This document shows, piece by piece, positions 49,478-58,462 of a DNA stretch of 64,000 nt (positions are counted from its first letter, which is position 1; each line of letters starts with the position of its first letter). The stretch comes from Saccharothrix longispora. Lineage in GTDB: Bacteria; Actinomycetota; Actinomycetes; Mycobacteriales; Pseudonocardiaceae. Both the position numbers and the translations under genes were made by a program. The notes beneath the pieces were generated by a model, which made no database searches, was not told the DNA's origin, and saw nothing but the letters and a program-made list of their open reading frames with translations. Location: NCBI RefSeq assembly GCF_030852425.1, contig NZ_NSDM01000002.1, positions 496,001-560,000 on the forward strand. The letters are read 5' to 3'.

Positions 49478-50233
49478 GTGCTGAGGATGGAGATCGACGG
49501 CGGACCCGCCACCGCGGAGCAGCTCGCGCCCGCGCTGCTGGGCAACTACGGCCACTTCACCGCCCCGCAGGTGCGCGACCGCCGCACCAAGGGCCTGGAC
49601 CTGCACCTGCGCCGCCTCGACGCGGCCAACCGCGAGCTGTACGGGGAGGGCCTGGACGGCGAACGGGTGCGCGGCCTCGTCTCCCACGCCCTCGGCGACG
49701 ACGTGCGCGACGCCGCCGTGCGGGTCGTGGTGTTCGGCACCGACGTGCCGCGGGTCCTGGTGGCGGTGCGACCGCCGACCACGCCGCCGGACGGCCCCCG
49801 GCGGCTGCTGCCCGTGGACTACACCCGGCCGCTGCCGCACGTGAAGCACGTCGGCGGGTTCGGCCAGCGCCACCACGGCAACGTCGCCGAGCGCGCCGGG
49901 TTCGACGACGCCCTCCTCACCACCCCCGACGGCGTCGTCGTCGAGGGTGCCATCGCCAACATCGCGTTCCTCGACGACGACGGCGGCATCGTGTGGCCGC
50001 GGGCCGACTGGCTGCACGGCATCACCATGCAGCTGCTCGAACGCGCCCTGCCCTCGCGACGCGAGGTCGTGCGGCTGACCGACGTGCCCCGCTACCGGGG
50101 CGCGTTCCTCGCCAACTCCATCGGCGTCGTCGCCGTGTCGCACATCGGCGACACCGCGCTGGCCGTGGACGACGAGGCGGTGGCCCGCGTCCGGGCCGCC
50201 TACGACGCCGTGCCCGCCGACCCGTTCGACTAG
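49478..50233 (+). CDS. Class IV PLP-dependent aminotransferase / aminodeoxychorismate-lyase-like
   Basis: 251 residues. The PLP lysine is in LPHVKHVGGFGQRHH, and the family signature follows in AGFDDALLTTPDGVVVEGAI with NIAFL. GTG 49478 is chosen; TACGGT ends eight bases before it and may be a -10 element for a leaderless transcript. ATG 49487 is an alternative. Members include branched-chain aminotransferases and PabC; which reaction occurs here is unknown. Its stop is 28 bp from the convergent Lrp gene. Confidence 0.85.
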   Translation: MLRMEIDGGPATAEQLAPALLGNYGHFTAPQVRDRRTKGLDLHLRRLDAANRELYGEGLDGERVRGLVSHALGDDVRDAAVRVVVFGTDVPRVLVAVRPPTTPPDGPRRLLPVDYTRPLPHVKHVGGFGQRHHGNVAERAGFDDALLTTPDGVVVEGAIANIAFLDDDGGIVWPRADWLHGITMQLLERALPSRREVVRLTDVPRYRGAFLANSIGVVAVSHIGDTALAVDDEAVARVRAAYDAVPADPFD

Positions 50234-50261
50234 CCGACGCCCCCGCCCGACACCCCCTCGC

Positions 50262-50711
50262 CTAGACCGCCGGCGGGCGGTCCTCGTACGGCGTGGACAG
50301 CACGACCGTGGTGCGGGTGGACACGTTGGCGACCTCCCGGACCTGCCGCAGCAGCTCCTCCAGCGCCGTCGGCGACGCCACCCGCACCCGCAGCAGGTAG
50401 GAGGCGTCGCCGGCCACGGAGTAGCACGCCTCGATCTGCGGCAGGTGCTCCAGGCGCTTCGGGTAGTCGTCCGGGGCAGCCGGGTCGATCGGGGTGAGCG
50501 AGATGAACGCCGTCAGCGGCAGCCCCACCTCGTCGCCGCTCAGCCGCGCGGCGTACCCGCGCACCACGCCACGCTGCTCCAGCCGCCGCACGCGCTGGTG
50601 CACGGCCGACACGCTCAGCCCGACCCGCTCGGCGAGGTCGGTGAAGCTGCACCGGCCGTCCGCGGCCAGTTCACGCAGGATCGCGCGGTCGATCGGCTCC
50701 AGGTTCGTCAC
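50262..50711 (-). CDS. Lrp/AsnC-family transcriptional regulator
   Basis: 149 residues. N-terminal HTH (LEPIDRAILRELAADGRCSF, then LAERVGLSVSAVHQRVRRLE) and C-terminal RAM ligand-binding domain (GLPLTAFISLTPID, IEACYSVAGDASYLLRVRV). These octameric regulators sense amino acids. The GTG start overlaps the stop of the upstream M24 peptidase gene (GTGA), so an amino acid freed by the peptidase could be its signal; this is inference. It is convergent with an aminotransferase gene. Confidence 0.92.
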   Translation of the reverse strand: MTNLEPIDRAILRELAADGRCSFTDLAERVGLSVSAVHQRVRRLEQRGVVRGYAARLSGDEVGLPLTAFISLTPIDPAAPDDYPKRLEHLPQIEACYSVAGDASYLLRVRVASPTALEELLRQVREVANVSTRTTVVLSTPYEDRPPAV

Positions 50712-51835
50712 GCGGGCAGCACCACCAGTTCGCGGGGACGGGTGTTGACGCTCTCCACGCCGTCGGCGGTGACGACCACGATGTCCTCGATCCGCGCGCC
50801 CCACCGGCCCGGCAGGTAGATGCCCGGTTCGACGCTGAACGCCATGCCCGGCTCCAGCGGCAGGTCGTTGCCGCCCACCACGTACGGCTCCTCGTGCACG
50901 TCCAACCCGATGCCGTGGCCGGTGCGGTGGATGAAGAACTCGCCGAACCCGGCGTCCGCGATGACGTCGCGCGCCGCCGCGTCGACCGCCTCGCACGCCA
51001 CGCCCGGCCGCACCGCCCCGACGGCCGCCGCCTGCGCGGCCTGGAGCACGGCGTAGGTGCGCCACACGTCGTCGTGGCGCGGCTCGCCCAGCACGTAGGT
51101 GCGGGTGGAGTCGGAGCAGTAGCCCTCCGGCAGCGGCCCGCCGATGTCGACGACGACCACGTCACCCGCCTCGATCACCCGGTCGGACAGGTCGTGGTGC
51201 GGCGAGGCGCCGTTCGGGCCGGAACCGACGATGACGAACTCCGCCACCGCGTGCCCCTCGGCCACGATCGCCTCGGCGATGTCCACCCCCACCTCGCGCT
51301 CCGTGCGACCGACCGCCAGCCACTCGGCCATCCGCGCGTGCACCCGGTCGATCGCCGCGCCCGCCGTGCGCAGCGCCGCCACCTCGGCCGCGTCCTTGCG
51401 CATCCGCAGCTCCCGCAGGACCGGCCCGGCCAGCACCTGCTCGCCGCCGACGACGTCCCGCAGCCGCAGGGCGTGCAGCGCGGGCGTCATGTCCGACACG
51501 GCGTGCCGCGTGCCCTTGAGGGCCCGCGCGACCAGCGCGTACGGGTCCTCCCCGTCCACCCAGGTGGCGACCTCGACGCCGAGTTCGTCCGTCGGCACCC
51601 CCGCGTACCCGGGGTGCTCCAGCTTCGGCACCACCAGCAGCGGCGTGCCGCCGACCGGCACCACCAGGCACGTCAAGCGCTCGAACGACGACCCGCCCGC
51701 GCCGATCAGGTAGCGCAGGTCCGAACCCGGTGTGACGAGCAGCCCGTCCAGGCCGGCGATGGAGGCCGCGGTGGTGGCCCGGTCGAGTCGCGCGCGCAGC
51801 GCGTCCACGTCGACGGGCCCGATGTGGGTCGACAT
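50708..51835 (-). CDS. pepE: Xaa-Pro dipeptidase-type M24 peptidase
   Basis: 375 residues. N-terminal creatinase-like domain (about 1-150) and C-terminal pita-bread catalytic domain. Metal ligands: Asp in VVVDIGGPLPEGYCSDSTRT (two), His in HRTGHGIGLDVHEEP, and Glu in SVEPGIYLPGRWGARIED (two). It cleaves dipeptides with C-terminal proline. ATG 51835 is the first codon matching the family N-terminus (STHIGPVDVDAL). Gene order with the divergent 5'-3' exonuclease matches the mycobacterial pepE region, hence the symbol. Confidence 0.9.
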   Translation of the reverse strand: MSTHIGPVDVDALRARLDRATTAASIAGLDGLLVTPGSDLRYLIGAGGSSFERLTCLVVPVGGTPLLVVPKLEHPGYAGVPTDELGVEVATWVDGEDPYALVARALKGTRHAVSDMTPALHALRLRDVVGGEQVLAGPVLRELRMRKDAAEVAALRTAGAAIDRVHARMAEWLAVGRTEREVGVDIAEAIVAEGHAVAEFVIVGSGPNGASPHHDLSDRVIEAGDVVVVDIGGPLPEGYCSDSTRTYVLGEPRHDDVWRTYAVLQAAQAAAVGAVRPGVACEAVDAAARDVIADAGFGEFFIHRTGHGIGLDVHEEPYVVGGNDLPLEPGMAFSVEPGIYLPGRWGARIEDIVVVTADGVESVNTRPRELVVLPA

Positions 51836-51864
51836 GCGGATGAGCCTAGTGGGAACGGGCCGGT

Positions 51865-51913
51865 GGGGCCTCACCCCGACCGGCGGGTCCCGACCCGGCC
51901 GGGGTGAGGCCCC
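51865..51913. repeat. 14-bp inverted repeat in a divergent promoter region
   Basis: GGGGCCTCACCCCG (51865-51878) and CGGGGTGAGGCCCC (51900-51913) are perfect complements; the loop contains a smaller GGGTC/GACCC repeat. It lies between pepE (leftward) and the exonuclease gene (rightward), only 35 bp before the latter's start, so it could form a structured leader or an operator. Confidence 0.6.
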
Positions 51914-51947
51914 CGCACTGTCGGTGCTCTCTGGCAAGCTCTGCGTG

Positions 51948-52889
51948 GTGAGCACTCCGCTGGTCCTGATGGACGCCGCCAGCCTCTACTTCCGGGCGTT
52001 CTACGCGCTGCCCGAGTCGATGACCGCACCCGACGGCACGCCGGTGAACGCGGTGCGCGGCTTCGTCGACACCATCACCAGGCTCGTCACCGACCGGAAG
52101 GCCGGCCGCCTGGTCGCGTGCCTGGACGCGGACTGGCGCCCCGCGTTCCGGGTCGACGCCCTGCCGTCGTACAAGGCCCACCGCGTCGCCGAGGCCGGGA
52201 CCGACGGCGAGGAGGAGGTGCCCGACACCCTCACCCCGCAGGTCCCGATCATCCTCGACGTGCTCGACGCGGTCGGCATCGCCACCGCCGAGGCCGCCGG
52301 CTACGAGGCCGACGACGTGATCGGCACCCTCGCCGCCCGCGAGGCGGCCGACCCGGTCGAGGTGATCACCGGCGACCGCGACCTGTTCCAGGTCGTGCGC
52401 GACACCCCCACCCCGGTGCGCGTGCTCTACCTGGGCCGGGGCTGGGCCAAGGCCGAACTGGTCGGACCGGAGGAGCTGGCCGCCAAGTACGCCCTGCCGG
52501 TGCGCGACGCCGGCCCCGCCTACGCCGGGATGTCCGTGCTGCGCGGCGACCCGTCCGACGGCCTGCCCGGCGTGGCCGGCATCGGCGAGAAGACCGCCGC
52601 GAAGCTGATCACCGAGTTCGGCAGCCTCCAGGCCGTCCTCGACGCCGTCCACGACGGCCGCGACCGCAAGCTCACCACCCGCGCCCGCACCGCCCTGCTC
52701 AACGCCCAGGACTACCTCGCGGTGGCGCCGACCGTCGTCAACGTGGCCACCGACGCGCCCGTCGTCGTCGACCGCGACGACGCCGTGCCCGCCGCGCCGG
52801 CCGACCCCGACCGGGTGGCGGAGCTGACCAGGCGCTGGGGCCTCGGCAGCTCCGTGCCCCGCCTGGTCAACGCCCTCGAACGCCGCTGA
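51948..52889 (+). CDS. 5'-3' exonuclease (flap endonuclease-like)
   Basis: 313 residues, GTG start (an adjacent in-frame GTG at 51945 is possible). It resembles the N-terminal domain of DNA polymerase I: LVLMDAASLYFRAFYALPES, CLDADWRPAFRVDALPSYKAHR, AAGYEADDVIGTLA, VITGDRDLFQVV and the helix-hairpin-helix GDPSDGLPGVAGIGEKTAAKL. Acidic metal ligands are conserved. It degrades or trims flap and RNA primer structures. It corresponds in position and family to the mycobacterial exonuclease between pepE and the helY region. Confidence 0.92.
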   Translation: MSTPLVLMDAASLYFRAFYALPESMTAPDGTPVNAVRGFVDTITRLVTDRKAGRLVACLDADWRPAFRVDALPSYKAHRVAEAGTDGEEEVPDTLTPQVPIILDVLDAVGIATAEAAGYEADDVIGTLAAREAADPVEVITGDRDLFQVVRDTPTPVRVLYLGRGWAKAELVGPEELAAKYALPVRDAGPAYAGMSVLRGDPSDGLPGVAGIGEKTAAKLITEFGSLQAVLDAVHDGRDRKLTTRARTALLNAQDYLAVAPTVVNVATDAPVVVDRDDAVPAAPADPDRVAELTRRWGLGSSVPRLVNALERR

Positions 52890-52923
52890 CAGCGTCCGGA
52901 GGACCGGCCCCACGAGGACGGGC

Positions 52924-54132
52924 TCAGAAGAACGTGCCGCTCCACGGCACCTCGTCCACCGCGAACAGCGCGTCCGCGCGCGCCGCCGCACCGGGGGTCG
53001 CCACCTCCAGGCGGCGCGTGCCCGCCAACGCCCCGAACGACACGTCGCCCAGGTAGACCGAGGCCAGAGCGTCGACGTCCAGAACCAGGTCCGCGGCCTC
53101 CCCCGTCCGGACCGCGCCCTCCGCCGAGATCCGGTACGAGCCCGCGTTCTCCGGCAGGTACGCGTCGCGCACCGCGACCACCACCGACGGCGCCGAGCGG
53201 TACGCGCGCGCCGCCAGCGCGGCCGGCACGTCCAGCAGGCGCAACCAGCTCTCGTCCTCCAGGTCGGCCAGCCGGCACGCCCGCCGGTCGCCCAGCAGCC
53301 ACTCCACCGGCTCGTCGACCGGACGCCCGGGCGCCTCCACCCGGTCCACCAGGTCCACGCCCAGCACGAACAGCCACAGGTCGGCCCAGGCCTCCGCCGA
53401 CCGCGCCCACAGGTCCATCACGGTGAGCGTCGAGGGCTTCTCGTCCGACGCGTCGTGCACGCCCGGCGTGACCTTGTAGATCGCGTAACCGTCGTCGACG
53501 CCACCCGCCGACCGCACCGCGACCCTCAGGTTCTCCTCACCCACGACCCGCCGCACGCTGATCCCCCACCACGCCGGCCACCGGGAGATCGTCCCCGCGC
53601 GCACCGGCGACAGCTCGTCGAACAGCCCCCGCGCGATCCGCTCGCCCTCCTCGCCCCCGACCAGCCGCACCCGCCCCGCGACGCGCGAGCGCGGCGCGGC
53701 ACGACGGCGGTCGATCCTCAGGTGCTTGTACCGCGACGCCACCCCGTACCCGAACCGCCCGTAGATCGCCGTCTCCGACGCCCGCAGGCTCGCCACCACG
53801 TCACCCGCCGCCCGCATCGCCGACAGCTGCGCCCGCTGGAGGGCGCTGAGCACCCCGCGACGCGTCCAGTCCGCCCGCACGCCCACCCGCGACACCGCCG
53901 CGTGCCGCACCACGGCGCCACCCGGCACGGCCATCGCCGACGGGAACGACTGCACCGTCCCGATCATCCCGCCGTCCGCGAACGCCCCGAGCACCCGACC
54001 CGCGTCGTACGTCTCCTGCGCGTACTTCCACTGGTCGTCCGGTGCCGGCGGGTAGTGCAGCGTTCCCCGGAACAACGTGTGCGCGGCCCGGTACTCGGCG
54101 TCGTCGAGGACGCGGATGTCGTGGTCAGTCAC
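52924..54132 (-). CDS. eis: Eis-type GNAT acetyltransferase
   Basis: 402 residues. N-terminal GNAT domain with acetyl-CoA pyrophosphate loop VGVRADWTRRGVLSALQRAQ; aromatic AIYGRFGYGVAS carries the catalytic-type tyrosine. A second degenerate GNAT domain and a C-terminal sterol-carrier-like domain follow. The protein ends WSGTFF; a C-terminal phenylalanine carboxylate is catalytic in Eis enzymes. Family members acetylate aminoglycosides at several amines and also proteins. It is inserted between the exonuclease and the Pro-Gln-rich membrane protein in an otherwise conserved block. Confidence 0.9.
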   Translation of the reverse strand: MTDHDIRVLDDAEYRAAHTLFRGTLHYPPAPDDQWKYAQETYDAGRVLGAFADGGMIGTVQSFPSAMAVPGGAVVRHAAVSRVGVRADWTRRGVLSALQRAQLSAMRAAGDVVASLRASETAIYGRFGYGVASRYKHLRIDRRRAAPRSRVAGRVRLVGGEEGERIARGLFDELSPVRAGTISRWPAWWGISVRRVVGEENLRVAVRSAGGVDDGYAIYKVTPGVHDASDEKPSTLTVMDLWARSAEAWADLWLFVLGVDLVDRVEAPGRPVDEPVEWLLGDRRACRLADLEDESWLRLLDVPAALAARAYRSAPSVVVAVRDAYLPENAGSYRISAEGAVRTGEAADLVLDVDALASVYLGDVSFGALAGTRRLEVATPGAAARADALFAVDEVPWSGTFF

Positions 54133-54188
54133 CCCCGCATGATCCCCCGGGATCGCAAGCGACGCTAACGACTTTCCCCGCGGACGAC

Positions 54189-54219
54189 TGTGGCCACCCC
54201 CGGCGAGGAGGTGGCCACA
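54189..54219. terminator. Hairpin after the DUF4333 gene
   Basis: TGTGGCCACC (54189-54198) and GGTGGCCACA (54210-54219) form a 10-bp stem with an 11-nt loop, 25 bp beyond the stop at 54245. It likely separates this gene from eis, whose promoter must lie between 54133 and the hairpin. Confidence 0.6.
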
Positions 54220-54244
54220 GAGCGTCGGGGCGAGGAGTCCGGGA

Positions 54245-54988
54245 TCAGCCCGCGGGCTGGCCCACCTCGTACTCGCCGTCCTCGGTCTTCACCGTGATCT
54301 TGACCGTCTTGTCCTTGCCGCCGACCTTCACGGTGCACTCGAAGGTGGTGTTCGGCTTGACCTCGCGGTCGGCCGGGCAGGTCGCGCTCTCCGCGTCGGA
54401 GATCTTGTAGTCCTCCTTGAGGATGCGCACCACCCCCGACTCCACGGACGCGTTGTCGAAGACCTTCTTCTTGAAGAAGCCCGGCGTGACGAAACCGGTG
54501 ATGCCCACGGCCGCCACCACCAGCACGACCAGCGCCACCACGACCCACAGCACGGCGCCCGACTTCTTCGGCGGCTGCTGGCCGTACTGACCCGGCTGGC
54601 CGTACCCCGGCTGACCCGGCTGCTGCCCGTAACCGGGCTGCTGCCCGTACTGGCCGGGCTGGCCGTAGGGGTCCGGCTGGCCGTACTGGCCGGGCTGCTG
54701 CCCGTACTGCGGCTGCTGCCCCTGCTGCGGCTGGCCGTAGGGGTTCGACTGCGGGTTCGGGTCGTACCCGCCCGGGTACTGCTGCTGCTGCGGGTACGGC
54801 TGCTGCTGGGGCTGCTGCCCCCACTGCTGCTGTTGCTGCTGCGACGGGTCCGGCTGCCCGTAGGGGTTGGGCTGCTGAGCGGGGAAACCACCCGACGGCG
54901 TGCCGGGGTACCCACCACCGTAGGGCTGCTGCTGCTGGCCCCACTGCTGCGGGTCGTTCCCTCCGGACGGTCCGTACGGACTGGTCAT
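54245..54988 (-). CDS. Pro/Gln/Gly/Tyr-rich membrane protein with DUF4333 domain
   Basis: 247 residues, ATG start. Residues 1-about 150 are low complexity, with repeated PYGQP, GQYGQQP and QQQ units. One transmembrane helix (about 157-180, AVLWVVVALVVLVVAAVGIT) is followed by an extracellular DUF4333 domain of about 65 residues with two cysteines (ATCPADREV, TTFECTVKV) likely forming a disulfide. It matches in layout and position the mycobacterial protein next to helY. Function unknown; the tail may interact with proteins through multivalent contacts. Confidence 0.85.
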   Translation of the reverse strand: MTSPYGPSGGNDPQQWGQQQQPYGGGYPGTPSGGFPAQQPNPYGQPDPSQQQQQQWGQQPQQQPYPQQQQYPGGYDPNPQSNPYGQPQQGQQPQYGQQPGQYGQPDPYGQPGQYGQQPGYGQQPGQPGYGQPGQYGQQPPKKSGAVLWVVVALVVLVVAAVGITGFVTPGFFKKKVFDNASVESGVVRILKEDYKISDAESATCPADREVKPNTTFECTVKVGGKDKTVKITVKTEDGEYEVGQPAG

Positions 54989-55089
54989 GCTCGGCCTCCG
55001 ACGGTCGGTCTGGAAAAAGTGTTCAAGTCTTGCGGGCGCGATCAAACCACAGGAGCGCAGGCGAGACCCACGCACCCCGCAAAGCTTTG

Positions 55090-57852
55090 TCAAACGGTGG
55101 CCATCGCCACCACCCCGCGACGCAGCGCGTCCACCGCCTTCCGGGCCGCGGCGCCCACCGGGTCACCCCCGCCGACCACGTCGCGGATCTGGTCCAGGAA
55201 GTCGATCACCTGCCGGCACCAGCGCACGAAATCACCCGCGCCCAGCTCGTTGCCGTTCTCCTCGGCCGACGACAGCACCTTCTCCAACGACTCGCCCCGC
55301 GCCCACCGGTACACCGGCCACGCGAACCCCGGATCGGGCTGACGCGTCCGGTCCAACCGGTGACGCCGCTCGTCGTCCTCCAGCTCCGCCCACAACCGCG
55401 CCGTCGCCATCATCGCGTCCGACACCTTGCCCGGCGGCAGCCGCATCTCCATCGGACCGTCCCGACGCGCCTCGTACACCAGCGCCGACACCACCGCCGC
55501 CAGCTCCGCCGGCTCCAACCCGCGCCACACCCCGTGCCGCAGGCACTCCGCCGCCAGCAGGTCCGACTCGCTGTACAGGCGCGTCAACCGCATCCCGTGC
55601 TCGGTGACCTCCTCACCCGGCCCGCTCTCCTCCGCGTGCAGGTAGCCCCGCTCGCGCAGCAGCGCCCGGATGCGGTCGAACTCCCGAGCCAACGAGTGCG
55701 TCGTCGCCGCGACCTTCCGCTCCAGCTGCTCCGTCTCCGCCAGCAACCGGTGGTACCGCTCGCCCCACCGGGCGTGCTCCTCGCGCTTCTCGCACCCGTG
55801 GCACGGGTGCGCCCGCAACGCCCGGCGCAACGTCGCCAACTCCGCGTCGTCGTCCGCGTTCGACCGCCGCTTGCGCATCGCCGGCGCCACGATCCCCGTG
55901 CTCCGCAACGACGACGCCAGGTCGCGGCGCGACCGCGGCGACCGCGTGTCCACCTGCTTGGGCAGCTTCAACCGCCCCAGCACCTCCACCGGCACCGGGA
56001 AGTCCGCCGACGACAGCCGACCCGCCCAGCGGTCCTCCGTCACCACGAACGGCCGCGCCTCGCCCAGCGGCTCCAGCCCCGGGTCGATCACCACCGCCAG
56101 ACCCGACCGGCGCCCCGACGGCACCGCGATCACGTCACCCTTGCGCAACCGCTCCAGCGACGACGCCGCCTCCGCCCGGTTCGCCGACGAGTTCTGCCGC
56201 GCCAGCGCCTTCTCCCGCTCCGCCACCCGCCGCCGCAGCGACGCGTACTCCGCGAAGTCGCCCAGGTGGCACGTCATCGCCTCGGCGTACCCGCCCAGCG
56301 CCTCCCGGTTGCGCTCGATGCGCCGCGCCGACCCCACCACCGACCGGTCCGCCTGGAACTGGGCGAACGACTGCTCCAGCAGGTCCCGCGCCGCCGCCGC
56401 GCCCAACTGGTGCACCAGGTTGACCGCCATGTTGTAGCCCGGCCGGAACGACGAGCGCAGCGGGTACGTGCGCGTCGACGCCAGACCCGCCACCGCCTTC
56501 GGGTCCACCCCCGGCTGCCACACCACGACCGCGTGGCCCTCCACGTCGATGCCCCGCCGCCCGGCACGCCCCGTGAGCTGCGTGTACTCACCCGGCGTCA
56601 GGTCGACGTGCGCCTCGCCGTTGTACTTGACCAGCTTCTCCAGCACCACGGTCCGCGCCGGCATGTTGATGCCCAGCGCCAGCGTCTCGGTCGCGAACAC
56701 CACCTTCACCAGACCGCGGACGAACAGCTCCTCCACGGTCTCCTTGAACGCCGGCAGCAACCCCGCGTGGTGGCTCGCGATGCCCCGCTCCAGCGCCTCC
56801 CGCCACTCCCAGTAACCCAGCACCATCAGGTCGCCCTGCGGCAGGTCCCGCGTCTTCGAGTCGATGACCTCGCGGATCTCCTCGACCTCGTCGGCGGAGT
56901 TCAACCGCAGGCCCGCCCGCACGCACTGCTGCACCGCCGCGTCGCAGCCCGCCCGGCTGAACACGAAGTCGATCGCCGGCAGCAGCCCCGCGCCGTCCAG
57001 GCGCTGCACGACGTCCACCCGCGACGGCGGCTTGAAGCCCGTCGACCGCGGCCGGCCGCCCCGGTCCTTGTTCGCCCGCCCCCGGCTCCACGGCACGTGG
57101 TAGCGCTGGAGGTCGTCGGTGTGCCGCAGCAGCTGCGGGTTGATCCGGTTGTGCCCCTCCGGGTCCTCCCCCGCGAACAGGTCCAGCATCCGGCCGCCCG
57201 CCAGCATGTGCTGCCACAGCGGCACGGGCCGGTGCTCGTCCACCACCACGGTCGTGTCGCCGCGCACCTCGACCAGCCACTCGCCGAACTCCTCGGCGTT
57301 GCTGACCGTGGCGGACAGGCCCACCAGGCGCACCGACTCCGGCAGGTGGAGGATGACCTCCTCCCACACCGGGCCGCGGAACCGGTCGGCCAGGTAGTGG
57401 ATCTCGTCCATCACCACGTAGGCGAGGCTGTTCAGCGTCGACGAGCCCGCGTACAGCATGTTGCGCAGCACCTCGGTGGTCATGACCACGACCGGCGCGT
57501 CGCCGTTGACCGAGGTGTCGCCGGTGAGCAGGCCGACCTTGCCCGGCCCGTAGCGGGCGACCAGGTCGGCGTACTTCTGGTTCGACAGCGCCTTGATGGG
57601 CGTCGTGTAGAAGCACTTGCGCCCCTCGGCGAGGGCCAGGTGCACGGCGAACTCGCCGACGACGGTCTTGCCGGCGCCGGTGGGGGCGCACACCAGCACG
57701 CCGTGGCCGTCCTCCAGCGCCTCGCAGGCGCGCTCCTGGAACGGGTCGAGCTCGAAGGAGATCACCGAGAGGAAGTCGGTCAGCTTGGGCCGGGAACTGC
57801 GACGGCGGAAGTCCGCGTAGGAGTCGGCCGGGGACCGCGGAGCGCTTGACAC
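55090..57852 (-). CDS. helY: SKI2-family DExH RNA helicase
   Basis: 920 residues, GTG start. Motifs: LDPFQERACEALEDGHGVLV, Walker A APTGAGKT, TTPIKALSNQKYADL, GDTSVNGDAPVVVMT, DEIHYLADRFRG, GLSATVSNAEEFGEWL, SHHAGLLPAFKETVEELFVR, ATETLALGINMPARTVV and QLTGRAGRRGIDVEGHAVV. A C-terminal DSHCT-like domain (about 740-915) is present, as in Ski2/Mtr4. A CHGCEKREEH motif near residue 680 may bind metal. It likely remodels RNA for decay or rRNA processing. It sits in the conserved tat/paf block. Confidence 0.93.
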   Translation of the reverse strand: MSSAPRSPADSYADFRRRSSRPKLTDFLSVISFELDPFQERACEALEDGHGVLVCAPTGAGKTVVGEFAVHLALAEGRKCFYTTPIKALSNQKYADLVARYGPGKVGLLTGDTSVNGDAPVVVMTTEVLRNMLYAGSSTLNSLAYVVMDEIHYLADRFRGPVWEEVILHLPESVRLVGLSATVSNAEEFGEWLVEVRGDTTVVVDEHRPVPLWQHMLAGGRMLDLFAGEDPEGHNRINPQLLRHTDDLQRYHVPWSRGRANKDRGGRPRSTGFKPPSRVDVVQRLDGAGLLPAIDFVFSRAGCDAAVQQCVRAGLRLNSADEVEEIREVIDSKTRDLPQGDLMVLGYWEWREALERGIASHHAGLLPAFKETVEELFVRGLVKVVFATETLALGINMPARTVVLEKLVKYNGEAHVDLTPGEYTQLTGRAGRRGIDVEGHAVVVWQPGVDPKAVAGLASTRTYPLRSSFRPGYNMAVNLVHQLGAAAARDLLEQSFAQFQADRSVVGSARRIERNREALGGYAEAMTCHLGDFAEYASLRRRVAEREKALARQNSSANRAEAASSLERLRKGDVIAVPSGRRSGLAVVIDPGLEPLGEARPFVVTEDRWAGRLSSADFPVPVEVLGRLKLPKQVDTRSPRSRRDLASSLRSTGIVAPAMRKRRSNADDDAELATLRRALRAHPCHGCEKREEHARWGERYHRLLAETEQLERKVAATTHSLAREFDRIRALLRERGYLHAEESGPGEEVTEHGMRLTRLYSESDLLAAECLRHGVWRGLEPAELAAVVSALVYEARRDGPMEMRLPPGKVSDAMMATARLWAELEDDERRHRLDRTRQPDPGFAWPVYRWARGESLEKVLSSAEENGNELGAGDFVRWCRQVIDFLDQIRDVVGGGDPVGAAARKAVDALRRGVVAMATV

Positions 57853-57913
57853 CTCTCCAGGCTGTCACATCGGACCGACAAAATCGCTCTGGATGCGCCC
57901 CGCGCCGTCGAGC

Positions 57914-57956
57914 GTTGCTTTTGAGCAACACTGAAGCGATAGGGACCACTGGTCCC
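57914..57956. promoter_or_regulatory. Two small inverted repeats in the helY upstream region
   Basis: GTTGC-N6-GCAAC (57914-57929) and GGGACC-ACT-GGTCCC (57942-57956 region) lie in the 127-bp gap between helY and the divergent gene at 57980. They are candidate regulatory sites without a known protein. Confidence 0.35.
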
Positions 57957-57979
57957 GATCTTGCGGCACACTCGGACGC

Positions 57980-58462
57980 GTGGCGGTGATTCCTCTGGCG
58001 GAGGGCGACCTCCGGTGGGTGTTCCCCCACCTGGCGGACGTCGGCCCGGTCCTGGACGTGCTCATCGGCGCGGCGACGCTGGTGGAGCGGCTGGGCACCC
58101 ACCTGGGCAGACCGGCCCCGCTCGCGTTCGACCACCTGCCGGGTGCCCCCTACGCGGGCCTGTCGGGCGTGGCGCGCACCGACGAGCTGACCTTCGAGGT
58201 CCACCTGCTGGTGCCGCGCGACCCGCACGACCTGGTGCTGCGCGCACCCCCTCCGTGGCAGGTCACGGGCGAGGTGGCGGTGCGCTGCGACTCGGTGCGC
58301 GACTGCGGTCGGCACGAGATCGAGACGCTGGAGGTGGAGTGCGCCACCCCGGTGGAGGCGGCCGAGGGGGTGCGGTCCGTCGCCGGCTGGCTGCTGGAGC
58401 GCAGCACGGCCGTGCCGGCCGGGGCGTGGCGGGAGCGGGACGTGCTCAGCAGGCACCGCTGA
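57980..58462 (+). CDS. Conserved hypothetical protein
   Basis: 160 residues, GTG start. It begins MAVIPLAEGDLRWVFPHLAD and has no visible membrane segment or catalytic motif. Strong GC3 bias and divergence from helY support it. The last 17 bp overlap the convergent lipid kinase gene. I do not recognise the family. Confidence 0.7.
   Translation: MAVIPLAEGDLRWVFPHLADVGPVLDVLIGAATLVERLGTHLGRPAPLAFDHLPGAPYAGLSGVARTDELTFEVHLLVPRDPHDLVLRAPPPWQVTGEVAVRCDSVRDCGRHEIETLEVECATPVEAAEGVRSVAGWLLERSTAVPAGAWRERDVLSRHR

Noticed and set aside
54600-54960. Repetitive CTG/CCGTA-rich stretch as a DNA repeat array or CRISPR
   Set aside because: It is the coding repeat of the Gln/Pro/Gly/Tyr-rich N-terminus of the DUF4333 protein; no regular spacers.
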